Assembly: GCA_031291055.1 (NCBI GenBank)
Contig: JARLJU010000132.1
Coordinates: forward strand, 1 to 39,426
Reading direction: 5' to 3'
Origin: Rudaea sp.
GTDB taxonomy: Bacteria; Pseudomonadota; Gammaproteobacteria; Xanthomonadales; Rhodanobacteraceae
DNA: 39,426 nt
In this document: positions 35,567 through 39,426 of the stretch, piece by piece
Position numbering within the stretch: the first letter of the stretch is position 1
Layout: every line of letters starts with the position of its first letter
Translations under genes and position numbers: made by a program
Notes under the pieces: generated by a model
What the model was told of the DNA's origin: nothing
Seen by the model: the letters and a program-made list of their open reading frames with translations, nothing else
Databases searched by the model: none

Positions 35567-35660
35567 GGCAGTTCTCCCCGTGACGTCGATGCCGCCATTC
35601 TGCCGCAAATCCGCCGGCATTACAGCGTCACTCTCGCGATTTCCGCAGCGGCAGGGCATT

Positions 35661-35696
35661 CGGCGATTGTATAAAAGTAAACAATTAACTATTACG
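35661..35696 (-). promoter_or_regulatory. AT-rich region, possible promoter of the lipoprotein-protease pair
   Basis: This is the most AT-rich non-coding stretch in the window. Read on the minus strand it gives TTAATTGTTTAC followed by TTTTATACAATCG, with TATACA as a possible -10. No good -35 lies 17 bases upstream, so the assignment is weak. It starts just after the thioesterase stop codon and ends about 95 bases before the lipoprotein start. Confidence 0.3.
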
Positions 35697-36155
35697 CACG
35701 ATGGCCACGAATCGCGCCGCCAGCGTACAGGCGTCGCTGCCGTCGGCCAGGGCCACGCGGCAGGTCACGCGCAGGCGCGCGCGTCCGCGCGTGGCGAGCG
35801 TGTCGGCAAATGCCGACCACGATTGGCCCGCGGCAAGGCGCGCCACCGCGGTGATGTCCGTCCACACGGGGGCGAGGTAATGCACGCTGCTGTCCTGCAC
35901 GAAAACGTCGCAATCGCGGCCCAGGGCGGCAAGTTTGAGCACGATCAGTCCCCATCCGGCCAGGGTCAGGAGGCTGACCAGACTGCCGCCGAACGCGCAG
36001 CCCTTGTCGTTGATGTTTGGTGGCAGCGGTGCGGCCAGCGCCAGTTCGTCGCCGTCATGCGCGCTTACGCGTACGTGCATTGCCCGCGCCAGCGGGATGT
36101 CGGCGAGCAGGGCCTGTTCAAAGGCCGCGGCGTCGAAAGGCGGGGCTGGGGTCAT
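35685..36155 (-). CDS. Hotdog-fold thioesterase-like protein (YiiD C-terminal domain type)
   Basis: A 156-residue protein with the YiiD-C/thioesterase pattern: FEQALLADIPLARAMHV near the start, LAAPLPPNINDKGCAFGGSL at about 38-57, and SSVHYLAPVWTDITA. The G-C-A-F-G-G-S segment is the turn into the central hotdog helix. It probably hydrolyses acyl-CoA or acyl-ACP, but no substrate can be assigned. I chose the ATG at 36155, which starts just before the domain; the frame remains open to 36200. It is divergent from hemD with 84 bases between starts. Confidence 0.8.
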   Translation of the reverse strand: MTPAPPFDAAAFEQALLADIPLARAMHVRVSAHDGDELALAAPLPPNINDKGCAFGGSLVSLLTLAGWGLIVLKLAALGRDCDVFVQDSSVHYLAPVWTDITAVARLAAGQSWSAFADTLATRGRARLRVTCRVALADGSDACTLAARFVAIVRNS

Positions 36156-36239
36156 GGGCGTCGCGCAGGATGTGGCGGCGCAGTGTGACGATCGCGGCAC
36201 GCGCGATCAAGTCGGCGCCGTGGAGTACGATGTCGCTCA

Positions 36240-37058
36240 ATGTCCAGACCAGGAACAAGAAACCCTGCGCGCCTGCGCTCAGGCAGCGGACCCCTGGCCG
36301 GCGCAACCGTGATCGTCACACGTCCAGTGGGCAGCGGTCGCGCGCTGCGGCGGCGCATTCTCGCTGCCGGCGGAACGGCGCTGAGCCTGCCCGGGCTCGC
36401 CGTGCGCGGTGCGGTGGATTCCAAGGCAGCGCAGCGCGCGCTTGGCGCCGCGCGCACAGCCGATATCGCAATCTTCATCAGTCCGGTGGCCGTCCGCAGC
36501 GCGCTTGCGTTGCAACCACGACTGCGCTTTGCTCGCGGCAGCGTGCTTTGTGCCGTCGGTGCCGCCACGGCGCGCGCGCTGGCGCGGGCAGGCGTCGGCA
36601 ACGCGGTCTGGCCACAGGCGCGTCAGGACAGCGAAGGCGTTCTCGACATGCCGGAACTGGCGCGGCTGCGTGGCAAACGCATCGCCCTGATCGGCGCGCC
36701 GGGCGGCCGCGAACTATTGCCGCAGGCCTTGCGTGCGCGCGGCGCAAAAATCGAAAAAATCGACGTATACCGGCGTGCCGCGCCGCGCCTGGATCGCCGT
36801 CACTTCGACGCGATAGCGCAGGCGACGCCGCCGTTGCTGACCCTCGTGTCGAGTCTGCAGATTCTGGCCAATCTGCGCGCGCTGCTGCCGCCTGCCGCAT
36901 TTTCGCGCCTGACTGCCGGCGACATCGTCGTCAGCAGCGCCCGCATCGGCGCGCTGGCGCGCAGCATGGGTTTTGCGCGCGTGCATATCGCCCAATCGGC
37001 CGAAACCGGGGCTCTGGTCGATGCCGCGATCACTGCGCTGGCGCTGCACCGGCTGTAA
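36240..37058 (+). CDS. hemD: Uroporphyrinogen-III synthase
   Basis: Cyclises hydroxymethylbilane to uroporphyrinogen III, inverting ring D. HemD sequences are poorly conserved, so this call leans partly on context. The 272-residue protein has the two-lobe pattern with GATVIVTRPVGSGRALRRRI at the start, IALIGAPGGRELLPQALRARGA in the middle, and DIVVSSARIGALARSMGF near the end. A HemX and a HemY gene follow directly, the standard hemD-hemX-hemY order. An AT-rich island (AAAAATCGAAAAAATCGACGT, then ATAC) lies in its second half at 36745-36770. hemC is not in the window. Confidence 0.9.
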   Translation: MSRPGTRNPARLRSGSGPLAGATVIVTRPVGSGRALRRRILAAGGTALSLPGLAVRGAVDSKAAQRALGAARTADIAIFISPVAVRSALALQPRLRFARGSVLCAVGAATARALARAGVGNAVWPQARQDSEGVLDMPELARLRGKRIALIGAPGGRELLPQALRARGAKIEKIDVYRRAAPRLDRRHFDAIAQATPPLLTLVSSLQILANLRALLPPAAFSRLTAGDIVVSSARIGALARSMGFARVHIAQSAETGALVDAAITALALHRL

Positions 37059-37125
37059 TTCCTGCGAAACCTGCGCCGCGATCGCGACAGCGCATTTGTC
37101 CGAGCTTTTCGCTAGCATGGTACCC

Positions 37126-38217
37126 ATGAGCGACACGAAAACCGAGCCTTCCGTACCGGCCCTGCCCGCCCCGCCCGCAGCAGCGTCGCGTCGGCGCGTC
37201 GGCAGCGGGCCGGCATTGCTGATCGGCCTGCTTGCACTGGCCGCCGCCGTCTATGTGGGCTGGCGGCAATACGCGCTGGAGAATAGTCGTGACGGCGCCA
37301 CCAACGATGAATTACAGCGTGTCGCGGCGCAGGTCGACGCGTTGACGCACAGGATTGAACAGTTGCGCGGCAACGCCGATACGCTACGCGCGCGCATGGA
37401 CGACGGCGCCAAGGTCGATCAATCCGAGCGCCAGGAATTGCTCGGCTTGAGCGAACGCGCGCGCCTGCTCGAAGACGCGGTAGCCAATCTTGCCGACAAG
37501 CGCCTGTCGGGCCACGATGCGCTGCTGCTCAACGAAGCCGAACTGATGCTGGCGCTCGGCGGCGAGCGCTACACGCTGTTTCACGATGCCGGTGCCGCGG
37601 TCGCCGCGTATCGGCTGGCCGATACCGCGCTGGGCGAAATGGAGGATGCGGCATTTTCCACAGTGCGGCAAAGTGTGCGGGCCGAGATCGACGCACTGGA
37701 TGCCTTGCCGGCAGCCGATCCGGCGTCGTTGTCGCTGCGCCTTGCGCAATTGCGCGCGCAATTGCCGCAGCTGCAGCCGGCGGCGACGCTGCCGGCGTCA
37801 ACGATGCAGCCGGATCGTTCCTCGCGCCTGTGGCGCGTGCTCGGAGCCTTCGTCCAGGTTCATCACGGCGAGGATGCGCAGACCCGCCTGGACATGCACG
37901 ATGCTGGCCTCGCACGTGAACTGGTGGCACTGGACCTGCACGAGGCCGCTGCGGCCGCGCTGGCGCGCGACGAGGCGCGCTATCAGGCGGCCGTGGCCGC
38001 GGCGCGTGCACAGTTGAACGCGTTCGACGCTGCCGCACCGGCAGTCGCCGCTGCGCAGGGCGAACTGGATGCGCTGGGCAAGGCCCGGCTCGCGCCGCCG
38101 CCGCCGCAGATTCTCGGTGCCGCGCTCAGGGAACTGCGCAACCTGCGCGCCACCCATGCCCTGCGCGCGCCGGCGAAACCGGCCAACGCGGAAAAGCCGG
38201 CCGAGGCGCAATCGTGA
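37126..38217 (+). CDS. hemX: HemX-like membrane protein (uroporphyrinogen-III C-methyltransferase-like)
   Basis: A 363-residue membrane protein between hemD and hemY. One helix at about 28-46 (PALLIGLLALAAAVYVGW) anchors it in the inner membrane, followed by a coiled-coil region (VAAQVDALTHRIEQLRGNADTLRARMDDG, about 65-95). The C-terminal body is Ala-rich and helical. It has no SAM-binding motif, so despite the family's legacy name it is not expected to be a methyltransferase. It may organise haem enzymes. The start is 67 bases after the hemD stop; an upstream ATG at 37117 would add MVP. Its stop overlaps the hemY start as GTGA. Confidence 0.9.
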   Translation: MSDTKTEPSVPALPAPPAAASRRRVGSGPALLIGLLALAAAVYVGWRQYALENSRDGATNDELQRVAAQVDALTHRIEQLRGNADTLRARMDDGAKVDQSERQELLGLSERARLLEDAVANLADKRLSGHDALLLNEAELMLALGGERYTLFHDAGAAVAAYRLADTALGEMEDAAFSTVRQSVRAEIDALDALPAADPASLSLRLAQLRAQLPQLQPAATLPASTMQPDRSSRLWRVLGAFVQVHHGEDAQTRLDMHDAGLARELVALDLHEAAAAALARDEARYQAAVAAARAQLNAFDAAAPAVAAAQGELDALGKARLAPPPPQILGAALRELRNLRATHALRAPAKPANAEKPAEAQS

Positions 38218-39426
38218 AATTGTGGATTCTGCTGCTTTTTCTTCTGGCTGCCGCCTGTGCGGCAGCGTTCGGCTGGCAAGCGCTTGCAGCCGATCCGGGG
38301 TATGTGCTGATCCGCTTGGGTGCGACCAGCATCGAAACAACGCTCGTATTCGCACTCGCTGCGTTGCTGCTGGCGTGGGGACTTCTGGGCCTGGTCTGGC
38401 GACTTCTGCGCTGGCCGCGCGCGGCGTGGTCGCGGCGCGCGCGGCGGCGCGGGCGCGAGCGCATCGCCAGTGGCCTGGTCGCGCTCGCCGAAGGCCGTTA
38501 TCAGGATGCCCTGCGCGACCTTGAGCGGGCGTCGCACCAGACCGGCCTGCGCGCACCGGCGCTGCTTGCGGCGGCACGCGCGGCGCATGCGCGTGGCGAT
38601 CCAGAACGCACCGACGCGGCCCTCGACGAAGCGGCGACCGTCGCGGCGCCGGCCGCGCTGGCGTTGCGTGCGCGCTTCCTGCTGGAGCAAGGCAAGCCCG
38701 ATGCCGCGCTGGCATTGCTCAAGCGGGAAGCGAAAAAATCCACTTTGTCACCGAGTGCACTGCGCCAGCTGGTGGAGTCGGCGCTGGTGTGCGCGGATCA
38801 TGCGACGGCGCGTGATGCGCTCGGTGCGCTGGCGCGCAGCCAGGTGCTGACGCCAGCGACGTTGGCGTCGGTTGAGGCGCGGGTGCTGGCTGCTGCCCTG
38901 GCCGCCGCACCCGGCACCGATCGCTTGAACAGGCTGTGGTCGGACCTGAGCCGCGCCCAGCGCCGGGTGCCCGAGGCCGTGGCCGCTTACGCGCGCCGTG
39001 CCGCGGCCCTCGGCCAGATGCTGGCCGCGATCAGCGAGATCGAGTCGGCGCTGCGCAGGCAGTGGTCGGAACGCCTGGCGCGGGCTTACGGCGAACTCGG
39101 CGAGGCCGATGCCGATACGCGCCTGCGCCATGCCGAAGGCTGGCTTGCCGCACAGCCCAACAGCACCGGTCTGCTGCTCACGCTCGGGCGGCTTTGTATA
39201 CAATGCAAACTCTGGGGTAATGCGCGCGAATATCTGCAGCGCGCGCTCGGCATCGAACCTTCGGCGCCGTTGTGGGAGTCCCTGGGCGACTGTTTCGCCG
39301 GCCAGGACGACGCGGCGCAAGCGGCGCGCTGCTATCGCAATGCGTTGTATGTCGCTCGCGGCGAGCCGGCCGAGAATCTGGGCGATGCCGACAGCCGGCG
39401 CCTGGATACCCGCGCCAGCGTTATCG
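38214..39426 (+). CDS. hemY: HemY, haem biosynthesis-associated TPR membrane protein (3' end outside window)
   Basis: The open frame runs from a GTG at 38214, overlapping the hemX stop (GTGA), to the window edge, giving at least 404 residues. Two membrane helices at the N-terminus (LWILLLFLLAAACAAAFGW at about 3-21, and LVFALAALLLAWGLLGLVW at about 44-62) flank a short periplasmic loop (ADPGYVLIRLGATSIETT). The cytoplasmic part holds TPR-like repeats (VALAEGRYQDALRDLERA, and WGNAREYLQRALGIEPSAPLWESLGDCF near the end), as in HemY of Proteobacteria. It is implicated in late haem synthesis, but its biochemical role is unsettled. Rare codon ATA occurs in CTT TGT ATA CAA TGC near 39192, creating a GTATAC site. 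Confidence 0.92.
   Translation, partial: MKLWILLLFLLAAACAAAFGWQALAADPGYVLIRLGATSIETTLVFALAALLLAWGLLGLVWRLLRWPRAAWSRRARRRGRERIASGLVALAEGRYQDALRDLERASHQTGLRAPALLAAARAAHARGDPERTDAALDEAATVAAPAALALRARFLLEQGKPDAALALLKREAKKSTLSPSALRQLVESALVCADHATARDALGALARSQVLTPATLASVEARVLAAALAAAPGTDRLNRLWSDLSRAQRRVPEAVAAYARRAAALGQMLAAISEIESALRRQWSERLARAYGELGEADADTRLRHAEGWLAAQPNSTGLLLTLGRLCIQCKLWGNAREYLQRALGIEPSAPLWESLGDCFAGQDDAAQAARCYRNALYVARGEPAENLGDADSRRLDTRASVI

Overview
The window is a stretch of GC-rich bacterial chromosome (roughly 65% GC by eye). Gene content points to the Gammaproteobacteria, most likely Xanthomonadales/Lysobacterales of the Rhodanobacteraceae type. Supporting evidence: a hemD-hemX-hemY operon with hemF elsewhere, ubiJ-ubiB, a YajQ protein, a rhodanese-secB-gpsA block, an OleD-like reductase, aryl-polyene-type ketosynthases, and secreted enzymes with the W-[FY]-[DN]-x-G-x-G C-terminal repeats I associate with that group. 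The taxonomic placement is inference. I found no tRNA, rRNA, insertion sequence, phage gene or CRISPR array. No gene-free stretch exceeds about 200 bases.

Layout. 1-3.0 kb: the 3' end of a secreted protein faces a three-gene operon (ketosynthase, short ketosynthase-like chain-length factor, family-2 glycosyltransferase) whose junctions are both GTGA overlaps. 3.1-7.2 kb: a small exported protein, hemF, and a Tat-exported molybdenum hydroxylase pair (iorA-iorB). 7.2-12.7 kb: a RiPP-like locus containing a SagB-type dehydrogenase, an 89-residue NHLP-like precursor with a CxxC motif, a membrane-bound cyclase-domain/TPR protein, and a cyclic-nucleotide-binding GGDEF protein. 12.8-15.3 kb: isocitrate lyase divergent from a LysR regulator, with a perfect T-N11-A palindrome between them. 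15.3-19.9 kb: a compact minus-strand operon ubiJ-ubiB-truC-yajQ-arfB-acyltransferase. 20-28.3 kb: an OleD-like reductase, a secreted esterase-like enzyme, a DUF4156-type lipoprotein, an M16 protease, an SDR and an alpha/beta hydrolase. 28.3-32.2 kb: two exported proteins of unknown function, trmL, gpsA, secB and a membrane rhodanese. 32.3-36.2 kb: a large secreted trypsin-like protease, a lipoprotein and a hotdog thioesterase. 36.2 kb to the end: hemD-hemX-hemY, with hemY cut by the window edge.

The most interesting part is the 7.2-12.7 kb locus. Its three core proteins match a trio so far known, to my knowledge, only as computationally named families (NHLP-related RiPP peptide, putative peptide modification system cyclase, putative peptide maturation dehydrogenase). 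No YcaO, radical-SAM or lanthionine enzyme and no peptide exporter lie nearby. A cNMP-sensing GGDEF protein sits directly upstream of the cyclase-domain gene, suggesting a peptide-linked second-messenger circuit. The cyclase domain, however, lacks the canonical transition-state Asn, so catalysis is uncertain.

A second cross-cutting signal is a set of AT-rich islands around TATAC/TATACTTT. They recur about once per gene, in different reading frames, and are often built from rare codons.
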